Shown piece by piece: positions 1 to 5,549 of a stretch of DNA of 5,738 nucleotides (positions are counted from its first letter, which is position 1; every line of letters begins with the position of its first letter). The notes below the pieces were generated by a model. It did no database searches. It had not been told where the DNA came from and saw only the letters and a list, made by a program, of their open reading frames with translations. The position numbers and the translations under genes were made by a program. The DNA is from SAR116 cluster bacterium (GTDB lineage: Bacteria; Pseudomonadota; Alphaproteobacteria; Puniceispirillales; UBA1172). The stretch lies in NCBI GenBank assembly GCA_002691725.1, contig NZIT01000074.1:1-5738 (forward strand), read 5' to 3'.

Positions 1-614
1 TGGATGAATTGGCGGAATGGCCAGCTCATCAGCTTGATGCGTTGCGGCAAACGCTTGAAACCGGCAAAGCCGTTGTCAGCCGCGCCAATCATCATGTCAC
101 ATATCCAGCCTGCTTTCAGCTTATTGCCGCTATGAACCCTTGTCGATGCGGATATTTGGGTGATCCATCACGCGCCTGTGCCAAGGCGCCCCGTTGTGGA
201 CGCGACTATATGGCAAAAATATCAGGGCCATTACTTGATCGATTTGATATGCTGATTGAGGTTGCTGAGGTTCCAATATCGGCCTTATCATATCAGCAGT
301 CAGGGGATAGTAGTAAAACCATAGCCGAGCGGATTCAGGTTGCGCGAAACCGCAGCTTTCAACGCCAGGATCAAGCAGAAGGCATTGTTAATGCACAGCT
401 TGACGGCGCTCAGCTTGAAGATGTTATGCAAATGACAACACCGGTTAAATGTTTTCTTCAGGAAACTGCGGAAACATTGCGTCTATCAGCGCGTGGATAT
501 CATCGGGTCATGCGTGTCGCCCGAAGCGTTGCTGATCTCGATGACAGCGCCGCGGTGGAACGGCCGCATATCGCAGAAGCCATGCATTATCGGTCTTTGC
601 CGCCATTATCCTAA
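1..614 (+). CDS. comM: ComM / YifB-family Mg-chelatase-like AAA+ ATPase, C-terminal part (5' end outside window)
   Basis: This is the last 203 codons of a ComM-type AAA+ protein, read in the frame of base 3. Full-length members are about 500 residues, so roughly 40% is present. Seen: the fragment opens in the Walker B acidic pair (DE, preceded in the family by hydrophobic residues and L). Next come ALRQTLETG and the sensor-1 region AAMNPCRCGYLGDP. A cysteine cluster typical of non-enteric members follows (fragment C47, C49, C59, C65), then the GPLLDRFD arginine-finger segment (R80) and a C-terminal sensor-2 region with LSARGYHRVMRVAR (161-174). Family knowledge: ComM is a hexameric helicase that promotes branch migration when incoming single-stranded DNA is integrated during natural transformation; it acts in the cytoplasm. 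The Walker A motif lies outside the window, so completeness cannot be judged. The gene converges on gshB, with only 14 bp between stop codons and no clear terminator hairpin. TTG at 9 is internal, not the true start. Confidence 0.93.
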   Translation, partial: DELAEWPAHQLDALRQTLETGKAVVSRANHHVTYPACFQLIAAMNPCRCGYLGDPSRACAKAPRCGRDYMAKISGPLLDRFDMLIEVAEVPISALSYQQSGDSSKTIAERIQVARNRSFQRQDQAEGIVNAQLDGAQLEDVMQMTTPVKCFLQETAETLRLSARGYHRVMRVARSVADLDDSAAVERPHIAEAMHYRSLPPLS

Positions 615-628
615 AGCCGATGACAGGA

Positions 629-1567
629 TTACAATTTAGCCGTGATGCTATCCCAGATGCTGACGGCAAGGTCGAGGCCGCTTAATTGTTTAATCTCACG
701 CAGGCCTGTTGGTGAGGTGACATTAATTTCTGTCAGATAACCGCCAATGACATCAATGCCGCAAAACAGCAGTTCTTTTTCTTTCAAAAATGGTCCAATC
801 GCTTCGGCAATACGAAAATCATGATCATCGAGATCAGATTTTACAGCTTTGCCGCCAACATGCAGATTTGATCTAGCCTCACCTTTGGGCGGAACACGAT
901 TGACCGCGCCGACGGCTTCACCATCGATCATGATGACGCGCTTATCACCATTGGTAACAGCGGGCAGATATTGCTGCACCATTAGCGGTGAGCGATCAAT
1001 GAGAAGCATGGTTTCTATTAGGCTGGAGAGGTTCGTGTCTTGTGGTTTGAGATGAAAAATTCCACTGCCGCCGTTGCCGTATAAAGGTTTGACAATGATA
1101 TCTTTATACTCAGCCCGAAACGTCTTGATCTGATCAATATTGCTGGTGATCAATGTTGACGGCATCAATTCATGAAACAGCGTCGCAACAAGTTTCTCAG
1201 GTGCATTTCGCACAGAGGCAGGATGATTAACAACCTTAACCTTATCCATAATCGTCTCAAGCATATAGGTCGCCGTGATGTAATGCATATCAAAAGGCGG
1301 GTCTTGGCGCATTAGAATCACATCAAGATCGGTCAGGTCTATGCGTTCCTCACGGATGATATTGACATGGTGATTGATATCATCTTTGACGTCTACCCAT
1401 GCGCCTTTTGCGGTGAGACCAACCCCGGGCGTGTAAGCCAGATCATCAGGATGATAGACAAAGATATTATAGCCTCTTGCCGCCGCTTCAAGAGCGAGCG
1501 CAAAACTGCTATCGCCACGAATATCAATCGTTTCGATGGCATCCATCTGCAAGGCAATTTTAAGCAT
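629..1567 (-). CDS. gshB: Glutathione synthetase, full length
   Basis: A 312-residue protein, close to the roughly 315 residues of E. coli GshB. It catalyses the ATP-dependent joining of gamma-glutamylcysteine and glycine, the second step of glutathione synthesis, in the cytoplasm. Seen: an N-terminal MDAIETIDIRGDSSFAL segment typical of prokaryotic GshB; RQDPPFD (87-93); NHPASVRNAPEK (114-125). The ATP-grasp glycine-rich loop KPLYGNGGSG is at 160-169, RSN at 232-234, GID at 270-272, and the metal/ATP-binding EINVTSPTG at 280-288. All the key motifs appear intact. The ATG start at 1567 gives the usual GshB N-terminus. It has only a weak Shine-Dalgarno (GGGT-like), and the dolP stop lies just 17 bp upstream, so it is probably co-transcribed with dolP and partly dependent on translation of that gene. 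It converges tail to tail with comM. Identification is secure. Confidence 0.97.
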   Translation of the reverse strand: MLKIALQMDAIETIDIRGDSSFALALEAAARGYNIFVYHPDDLAYTPGVGLTAKGAWVDVKDDINHHVNIIREERIDLTDLDVILMRQDPPFDMHYITATYMLETIMDKVKVVNHPASVRNAPEKLVATLFHELMPSTLITSNIDQIKTFRAEYKDIIVKPLYGNGGSGIFHLKPQDTNLSSLIETMLLIDRSPLMVQQYLPAVTNGDKRVIMIDGEAVGAVNRVPPKGEARSNLHVGGKAVKSDLDDHDFRIAEAIGPFLKEKELLFCGIDVIGGYLTEINVTSPTGLREIKQLSGLDLAVSIWDSITAKL

Positions 1568-1584
1568 ACTGTGGCGACCCGATT

Positions 1585-2199
1585 CTATTGCCGATCGTCG
1601 TCATTCAAACGGATGTAATTGATAACGGCCGTCCCAAAACGCAATTCCTGAGCATGACCAACAACTTTACTCATTTCTTCTTCTGAGCCAGCAATGCCGC
1701 TAAGATAAACAACGCCATTAACGACATCTATGCTGAAATTCAACGATGATATCTCTGGATCAGTAATCAGCTTACCACGGAGCTGAGCTTCACTGGCAAG
1801 GTCTTTGGCCCGATCTTTGATTGAACCTTTATTGCGAACATCAATTTCATTGATCACCTCAATAACGCCCTTCACCTGCCATGCGATCTGAACAGCTTGC
1901 ACAGCGCTTTCTGGTTCTTCGACATTACCTGTCAGTAAAACAGACCCTTTATTGACATCAATTTTGATTTTGGAATAAAGGCTTACATGTTCTTTAAAAT
2001 AGGCTTCGGATATTTTGGTTTTGATAAGGCCGTCATTGATACTGGTGCCGATACCTTTTTCAGTTGTACTAGCCGCAACCGCCGCCGCGCTAACACCTGC
2101 AACTGCACCAACGCATCCTGATAATCCAAGCATTAGACAGCCTATTAAAATAAGGCTAGCTAATCCTAAATGTGGTGATTGCTTGGTCAAGTTCATCAT
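1585..2199 (-). CDS. dolP: Two-BON-domain outer-membrane lipoprotein, DolP (YraP) type
   Basis: A 204-residue lipoprotein. Seen: a short basic N-terminus, a hydrophobic stretch (11-25), then lipobox L-S-G-C with the lipidated cysteine at residue 29. An Ala/Val/Gly-rich segment follows, then two BON domains at about 55-123 (conserved glycine in LLTGNV, G91) and 133-198 (glycine in VYLSGIA, G168). Valine follows the cysteine, so there is no inner-membrane retention aspartate, which fits export to the outer membrane. E. coli DolP has the same plan at 191 residues; its second BON domain binds anionic phospholipid, and it supports outer-membrane integrity and BAM function. Two adjacent ATGs (2199 and 2196) follow an AAGGA ribosome binding site by 5 and 8 nt, and either could be used. 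The gene is followed by gshB after 17 bp. The symbol rests on domain plan and neighbourhood; a generic BON-domain lipoprotein is the cautious alternative. Confidence 0.88.
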   Translation of the reverse strand: MMNLTKQSPHLGLASLILIGCLMLGLSGCVGAVAGVSAAAVAASTTEKGIGTSINDGLIKTKISEAYFKEHVSLYSKIKIDVNKGSVLLTGNVEEPESAVQAVQIAWQVKGVIEVINEIDVRNKGSIKDRAKDLASEAQLRGKLITDPEISSLNFSIDVVNGVVYLSGIAGSEEEMSKVVGHAQELRFGTAVINYIRLNDDDRQ

Positions 2200-2204
2200 C
2201 TTAT

Positions 2205-2209
2205 TCCTT
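2205..2209 (-). promoter_or_regulatory. Ribosome binding site of dolP
   Basis: The minus strand reads AAGGA here, 5 nt before the ATG at 2199 and 8 nt before the in-frame ATG at 2196. The 8-nt spacing is closer to ideal, so translation could begin at the second Met, shortening the signal peptide by one residue. Confidence 0.7.
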
Positions 2210-2226
2210 TGCTTTATTCCGTGACT

Positions 2227-2282
2227 ATATTTTTGACGATATATTTTGGCAGGTATATTTTAGCAGGTATATTTTGGCAGGT
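2227..2282 (-). repeat. 14-bp tandem repeat, three near-identical units plus one degenerate unit, upstream of dolP
   Basis: On the plus strand the unit ATATTTTGGCAGGT occurs at 2241-2254, at 2255-2268 (one change, G to A) and at 2269-2282. A fourth, degenerate unit at 2227-2240 is directly in register and matches at 10 of 14 positions. Read in the direction of dolP, the unit is ACCTGCCAAAATAT. The array ends about 27 bp before the dolP ATG. If the candidate promoter at 2313-2342 is correct, the whole array lies in the 5' leader of the dolP-gshB transcript. The unit is not self-complementary. The plus-strand reading frame across it is an overlap of the array and not a credible gene. Confidence 0.9.
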
Positions 2283-2312
2283 GCCTATATATGTCATGAA
2301 ATAGATAATTCC

Positions 2313-2342
2313 TTTATACACTGTTCTTGTATGGTGCGGCAA
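2313..2342 (-). promoter_or_regulatory. Candidate sigma70-type promoter for dolP-gshB
   Basis: On the minus strand TTGCCG (plus 2342-2337; 4 of 6 to the -35 consensus) is followed after 18 bp by TATAAA (plus 2318-2313; 5 of 6 to the -10 consensus). It lies between the yraN stop and dolP. Transcription would start near 2306, giving a leader of about 105 nt that contains the 14-bp repeats. No terminator hairpin is evident after yraN, so read-through from rsmI-yraN is also possible. Confidence 0.45.
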
Positions 2343-2367
2343 TATTTTATCGTAAGTTATCATGCTA

Positions 2368-2742
2368 TCAGATCATGTCAAAAAAGTGACCATCTATAAA
2401 TTTAATACGGCCATAGGGGCGAACCAAGGCAATAAAGAGCTGCATCTCAACTTGGCTCAATTCTGGATATGTGGATAGAAAGTGCTGAGCCGTGTCATAG
2501 ATACGGCGTTGTTGCCGCGCCTGAGGCAGCACTTTCTCCAGCTCATCATCACTGGCCTGACTGGTATATTTGACTTCGACAAACAGCAGTTTGCCAGGTT
2601 TCTGCATAATTAAATCAATCTCACCATAGGGACACCGATAGCGTAACTTTAGGGGTTTCCAGCCGTTCAATCGCAATCGCAATGCAACCAGCTTTTCAGC
2701 CATACGGCCACGTTTTTCAGCGATCTGGCGGCTTTTGCTCAT
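2368..2742 (-). CDS. yraN: YraN family protein (UPF0102, nuclease-like fold)
   Basis: A 124-residue protein of the usual YraN length. Seen: an N-terminal helix with the conserved Glu (E16, in RMAEKLVA), then GEIDLI at 40-45 and FVEVK at 54-58. The spacing resembles the PD-(D/E)XK nuclease core (E41/D43 ... E56-V-K58). A KxxR-like basic stretch ARQQRR is at 75-80. The family's usual late RFDV-type strand is replaced here by MQLFIALV (100-107), so the conserved aspartate of that strand is missing. The function of YraN is not established; a DNA/Holliday-junction-type nuclease role has been suggested from the fold only. The ATG at 2742 lies 13 bp after the rsmI stop with no Shine-Dalgarno, suggesting translation coupled to rsmI. 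The 168-bp gap after it separates it from dolP. Confidence 0.92.
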   Translation of the reverse strand: MSKSRQIAEKRGRMAEKLVALRLRLNGWKPLKLRYRCPYGEIDLIMQKPGKLLFVEVKYTSQASDDELEKVLPQARQQRRIYDTAQHFLSTYPELSQVEMQLFIALVRPYGRIKFIDGHFFDMI

Positions 2743-2759
2743 TATGATGATGGCGTCAT
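2742..2759 (-). other. Five-codon reading frame bridging rsmI stop and yraN start
   Basis: On the minus strand the rsmI stop sits in ATGA, so an ATG overlaps the TGA. From that ATG the frame reads Met-Thr-Pro-Ser-Ser and stops at TAA, which overlaps the yraN start as TAATG. Termination-reinitiation could in principle step from rsmI through this frame to yraN, which has no Shine-Dalgarno of its own. The surrounding CATCAT repeats (Ser codons at the end of rsmI) could produce such overlaps by chance. There is no evidence that the peptide itself matters. Confidence 0.35.
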
Positions 2760-3604
2760 GATGATGAATTATCCACCCGCAACATCAGATCATAGATATA
2801 GGTTTTGCCCATGTTAGTGGCCTCTGTCACATCACGCACCGCATCACGGCGGCTTAGCCCGTCATCTAACGCCGCTTTCAGCATGGCCATTAAATCATCA
2901 TCGGAATAGCTATGCTCATCATCTGATGGTGGCGCAAACATCAGAACAATCTCGCCTTTTGGGGTGTCGTGTTCGGCAAAATGAGCAGCTAGGATATGCG
3001 CCTCATCAAGCCAGCTTTCTTCATATGTTTTGGTTAACTCTCTTGCCACGGCACAATTCCGATGCGGGGCCAGGCTTGCCACATCTGCCAAGGTATCCGA
3101 CAGTCTCTTTGCTGATTCATAGCAAATAATGGTGGCATCAATACGCATCAGCCTGGCTAGAGCTTTCTGTCTTTTATTGGCGGTATTTGGCAGAAACCCG
3201 GCAAAGTGAAAGCGATCTGTTGGCAAGCCAGATATCACCAACGCGGCGAGTACGGCGGATGGCCCCGGAACCGTGGTGACAGGAATATTGCGCTCACGGC
3301 AAGCTCTGACTAGCCGATATCCCGGATCAGAAATCAACGGCGTTCCGGCATCGCTGACCAGTGTGATGGCTTTGCCGTCAGCTAATGCTTTGAGTAATTT
3401 TTCTCTGGCCTTGGGCGAGGTATGATCATGATAAGAAATCAGCTGGCCATGAGAAATGCCAAGTCGATTGAGCATCAGGCCAGTATGTCGGGTATCTTCA
3501 CAAGCGATCAAATCGGCGGATTGGAAAGATGCAACCGCGCGCGGTGATAAATCATCCAGATTACCAATTGGTGTTGCTGTTATGGTTAGGCCAGGAGTAG
3601 CCAT
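2756..3604 (-). CDS. rsmI: 16S rRNA (cytidine1402-2'-O)-methyltransferase RsmI
   Basis: A 282-residue protein from the ATG at 3604; E. coli RsmI has 286. It transfers methyl from S-adenosylmethionine to the 2'-O of C1402 in the decoding centre of 16S rRNA. Seen: the tetrapyrrole-methylase-type N-domain with ATPIGNLDD (10-18), CEDTR (35-39), SDAGTPLISDPG (84-95), VPGPSA (112-117), GFLP (136-139), YE (162-163), ELTK (189-192) and GE (217-218). A small C-terminal helical domain follows (about 234-275, with SRRDAVRDVTEATN), as in full-length RsmI. Start choice: GTG at 3619 would add five residues, but its AAGG is only about 2 nt away. ATG at 3604 has GGGAG at plus 3617-3613, 8 nt upstream, and gives the typical N-terminus. 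It is followed by yraN after 13 bp and is divergent from the lipoprotein gene, as in enterobacteria. Confidence 0.96.
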   Translation of the reverse strand: MATPGLTITATPIGNLDDLSPRAVASFQSADLIACEDTRHTGLMLNRLGISHGQLISYHDHTSPKAREKLLKALADGKAITLVSDAGTPLISDPGYRLVRACRERNIPVTTVPGPSAVLAALVISGLPTDRFHFAGFLPNTANKRQKALARLMRIDATIICYESAKRLSDTLADVASLAPHRNCAVARELTKTYEESWLDEAHILAAHFAEHDTPKGEIVLMFAPPSDDEHSYSDDDLMAMLKAALDDGLSRRDAVRDVTEATNMGKTYIYDLMLRVDNSSS

Positions 3605-3612
3605 ACGCCAAT

Positions 3613-3617
3613 CTCCC
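3613..3617 (-). promoter_or_regulatory. Ribosome binding site deciding the rsmI start
   Basis: The minus strand reads GGGAG here, 8 nt before the ATG at 3604. It overlaps the upstream in-frame GTG (3619-3617), so it cannot serve that codon. It therefore favours the shorter, 282-residue RsmI. Confidence 0.65.
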
Positions 3618-3701
3618 ACCCCCTTGCTTCGTTTAGATACATCCCTACGCTTCCCGAAACTTCTCGCACACTTTACGAACTCTACAATTCATAATAGACT
3701 T

Positions 3702-3746
3702 ATATCAGCCCCAAGGATACCTGATATCAAATCAATTTATGTCAGG
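3702..3746. repeat. Three alternating inverted half-sites (ATATCAG / CTGATAT / ATGTCAG)
   Basis: ATATCAG at 3702-3708 is a perfect inverted repeat of CTGATAT at 3721-3727 (12-bp spacing). That copy, extended to CCTGATAT (3720-3727), is also an inverted repeat of ATGTCAGG (3739-3746) with one T/G wobble and an 11-nt spacer. The three half-sites are centred about 19 and 18 bp apart. They could be operators for a dimeric regulator. In a transcript they could form two mutually exclusive hairpins, since the middle arm can pair with either neighbour. Neither role is shown. Confidence 0.6.
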
Positions 3747-3784
3747 CTATATGAGAGTTATTATGCTAATTATAAAAACCTCCG

Positions 3785-3818
3785 TGTTATTTTCTCGCTG
3801 TTATTTTAGACATAACAG
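3785..3818 (+). repeat. 9-bp direct repeat and 7-bp stem next to the lpoA ribosome binding site
   Basis: TGTTATTTT occurs at 3785-3793 and again at 3799-3807 (14-bp period). The second copy also forms a perfect 7-bp stem: CTGTTAT (3798-3804), loop of 7 nt, ATAACAG (3812-3818). The stem ends on the first base of the GAGGT ribosome binding site (3818-3822). The position would suit an operator or an RNA hairpin affecting translation, but the stem is AT-rich and weak. Confidence 0.55.
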
Positions 3819-3822
3819 AGGT
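3818..3822 (+). promoter_or_regulatory. Ribosome binding site fixing the start of the LpoA-like gene
   Basis: GAGGT (within AGAGGTG) lies 6 nt upstream of ATG 3829. The more upstream start at 3739 has no comparable site and would place about 30 residues in front of the signal peptide. Confidence 0.8.
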
Positions 3823-3828
3823 GTATTC

Positions 3829-5523
3829 ATGAGTCTATTCAGGGGTTTTGGTCTAGTTGGGGCATTATTTATCCTTTCCGCTTGTGAGCCGCCACAAACC
3901 GCGCCCATCGTCACCACCCCTTTAGCATCTGACACAGAATCTAGCAGACCATCAGGTGAGGCAACAGATGATGCAACCGAGGCGGCCATCGCATTGCTAG
4001 ATACGACAGAGCAAGTGACAGCGTCAGAAGACCAATCAGAGGCTAGCACGTCTGATGAGAGTAGTCAGGAAGCCAGTAAACTAGACCCATCGGTCAGCTA
4101 TCTAAACCAGCAGTCAGACCCAGCGGCGACCGAGCCTAATCTGCAAGTTCTTGACCAGGATATTTTCAGCGATACGGCAGACCAAGGCAATCCTTTGAAC
4201 AGCTTGCAGCCTAAACCTGATGACGGTCAGAATGAAATTGATAGCGCTATTGAATGGATTTTTAGCGGCGAAGCTGAACCCTCACAATCGGGCGCAACAA
4301 GCGAGGATATCGCAGAGCCTCCTTTTGATGGAAATGTTGATGGAAATGCGATTACCAGTCTGATTGATGATGGCTTTGACTATGATAGCCTTGAAGATGT
4401 ATTTGCCATTATCAGCAAGCCTCAAATAGAAAATATCATCACATCGCCATCATCGCGGTTCCCGCCAAAACAAGCTTTACTGACGCGGGCGGCTGTTTTA
4501 TTGCCTTTATCCGGTTCTTATAAATTGGTTGGAGAGGAGTTAAGGAAAGCCGTTGATATGGCGGTGATCTCACTTAATCGTCCCCAATTTGAGGTGATTT
4601 ATATCGATACAGCAGAGAAGCCAGAGGAGGCTGCCTATGCAGCTGTTGCTGCTGATGCGGATATTATTATTGGCCCTGTTTTCTCAAGCCATACGGCGGC
4701 GGTTGCGCCTATTGCCAAAGAGCACCAAATTCCTGTCCTGTCGTTTTCCAATAATAGTGCGGTCACTAATCAAAATGTCTGGATTATGGGACAGCAGCCT
4801 GAGCATGAAATGGAAGCTGTGCTTAGTTACGCGATGGCGTCTTTAGCGGCAATTGATCAAATCCCTGCTGAGCAGGCGAGAATTGCTATTGTCACGAATG
4901 ATACGGCATATGGCCGAATCTTGCGGGATGTCAGTATCAATCATCTGAAAACTGCTGGTGTGACACAGATATCACAATTGCTTCTTAATCGGTCGGTTCT
5001 GAAAAACGAAGCGCGGTTGCAGCTATCGATCAAGCAATTTGCGCGCTGGTCGGAAGAAGACCCAACGCCTGAGTTTGACATGGTTATTATTTGCGGCGAT
5101 GGTGATTTCACCTTAGCAGTCGCGCCAGTTCTGGTGTGGCATGATCTTGATCCAGCCAAGGTACGTTTTGTTGGCTCATCACAATGGAATCGCATTGATA
5201 TGATTACGGAACCGTCGCTTCAAGGTGGGCTTTATGCAACGATACCAACGGAAAAGCGTCAGCTCTTTGAAAAAGTCTGGAAAACCTATTTTGCTGATGC
5301 GCCAGGTGATCTCGCCCCGCTTGGCTTTGATGCGGTCGCGGTGGCTAGCTTGATGACAGCGGATGTGTCGGTTAATGAGGTGCTGCTGCGTGATAAAGGT
5401 TTTGCCGGATTTAGCGGCGTCTTCCGGTTTTATCCTGATGGCAATAATCAAAGGCATTTAGAAGTCCGCCAGATCAATGCCTATAAATCAGCGATTGTTA
5501 GCCCTGCCGATACAACATTCTAG
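3829..5523 (+). CDS. lpoA: LppC/LpoA-type lipoprotein, probable penicillin-binding protein activator
   Basis: A 564-residue exported lipoprotein. Start: ATG 3829 has GAGGT 6 nt upstream and begins directly with a signal peptide (hydrophobic 6-15, lipobox L-S-A-C, lipidated Cys19). Residues 20 to about 218 are rich in Asp, Glu, Ser, Thr, Gln and Ala with few basic residues (roughly 40 acidic to 6 basic), so probably disordered. From about 219 to 555 there is a periplasmic-binding-protein-like type I domain: TRAAVLLPLSG (219-229), IIIGPVFSS (279-287), VGSSQW (448-453), LGFDAVAVASL (498-508), FAGFSGVFRFYPDG (525-538). This matches the C-terminal domain of LppC/LpoA. In E. coli, LpoA is an outer-membrane lipoprotein that activates PBP1A; its N-terminal TPR-like domain is not evident here. 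The position divergent from rsmI, with yraN and dolP nearby, supports the assignment. Activation of a PBP is inferred from family; a plain ABC-transporter-type binding protein is less likely because of the lipobox and context. Confidence 0.87.
   Translation: MSLFRGFGLVGALFILSACEPPQTAPIVTTPLASDTESSRPSGEATDDATEAAIALLDTTEQVTASEDQSEASTSDESSQEASKLDPSVSYLNQQSDPAATEPNLQVLDQDIFSDTADQGNPLNSLQPKPDDGQNEIDSAIEWIFSGEAEPSQSGATSEDIAEPPFDGNVDGNAITSLIDDGFDYDSLEDVFAIISKPQIENIITSPSSRFPPKQALLTRAAVLLPLSGSYKLVGEELRKAVDMAVISLNRPQFEVIYIDTAEKPEEAAYAAVAADADIIIGPVFSSHTAAVAPIAKEHQIPVLSFSNNSAVTNQNVWIMGQQPEHEMEAVLSYAMASLAAIDQIPAEQARIAIVTNDTAYGRILRDVSINHLKTAGVTQISQLLLNRSVLKNEARLQLSIKQFARWSEEDPTPEFDMVIICGDGDFTLAVAPVLVWHDLDPAKVRFVGSSQWNRIDMITEPSLQGGLYATIPTEKRQLFEKVWKTYFADAPGDLAPLGFDAVAVASLMTADVSVNEVLLRDKGFAGFSGVFRFYPDGNNQRHLEVRQINAYKSAIVSPADTTF
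3886..4482 (+). other. Acidic low-complexity linker within the LpoA-like protein (residues 20-218)
   Basis: This is the coding segment between the lipidated cysteine and the ligand-binding-like domain. It encodes no recognisable fold. The first part (about 20-85) is Ser/Thr/Asp/Glu rich. Later there are two patches with more hydrophobic residues, around AIEWIF (140-145) and SLIDDGFDYDSLEDVFAII (177-195), which look like short helices or docking motifs inside a flexible tether. A tether of this length could let the globular domain reach through the peptidoglycan from the outer membrane, as the shorter disordered linker of the unrelated LpoB does. This is inference. Confidence 0.6.
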
Positions 5524-5549
5524 CCAAAATCAAATCAGATAGAGCCAGA

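Larger units (their letters stand above)
3605..3828. promoter_or_regulatory. Divergent promoter region between rsmI and lpoA-like gene
   Basis: An AT-rich 224-bp spacer that must carry the start signals of both rsmI-yraN (leftward) and the lipoprotein gene (rightward). Only weak core promoters are visible. Rightward, TTTATG at 3736-3741 is followed after 17 bp by TATTAT at 3759-3764 (3 of 6 and 5 of 6 to consensus), and TATAAA occurs at 3771-3776. Leftward, TATTAT (plus 3696-3691) has no good -35. The poor -35 boxes together with the inverted repeats inside the spacer suggest activator- or repressor-dependent transcription, or a non-housekeeping sigma factor; this is inference. The plus-strand open frame from 3739 into the lipoprotein gene is not considered coding before 3829. 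Confidence 0.5.

Noticed and set aside
615..628. Possible terminator between comM and gshB
   Set aside because: The 14-bp gap holds no hairpin, and none is obvious in the adjoining coding ends.
849..1618. Plus-strand reading frames of 68 and 83 codons antisense to gshB
   Set aside because: They lie opposite intact, conserved GshB motifs and have no features of their own.
2172..2399. A 75-codon plus-strand reading frame across the dolP-yraN gap
   Set aside because: It overlaps the ends of both flanking genes on the opposite strand, and its repetitive aromatic residues are simply a translation of the 14-bp tandem repeat. No ribosome binding site or family resemblance is visible.
3605..3619. 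GTG start five codons upstream for rsmI
   Set aside because: Its only Shine-Dalgarno-like AAGG is about 2 nt away, while GGGAG is ideally placed for the ATG at 3604. The shorter form also matches the family N-terminus.
3456..3809. A 117-codon plus-strand reading frame across the rsmI start and the spacer
   Set aside because: It is antisense to the N-terminus of a well-conserved rsmI and runs through non-coding repeats. It shows no recognisable motif.
3739..3828. A 30-residue N-terminal extension of the LpoA-like protein
   Set aside because: The extension would precede a complete signal peptide and lipobox. The ATG at 3829 has a strong GAGGT site at 6 nt, and the extension codons cover the repeat-rich promoter spacer.
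4941..5457. Two minus-strand reading frames (84 and 92 codons) inside the LpoA-like gene
   Set aside because: Both are antisense to the conserved ligand-binding-like domain, with no ribosome binding sites or recognisable motifs.
5524..5549. Possible bidirectional terminator between the LpoA-like gene and hemW
   Set aside because: The 26-bp gap is A-rich with a repeated AAATCAGA motif nearby, but no GC-rich stem followed by a T run is present on either strand.
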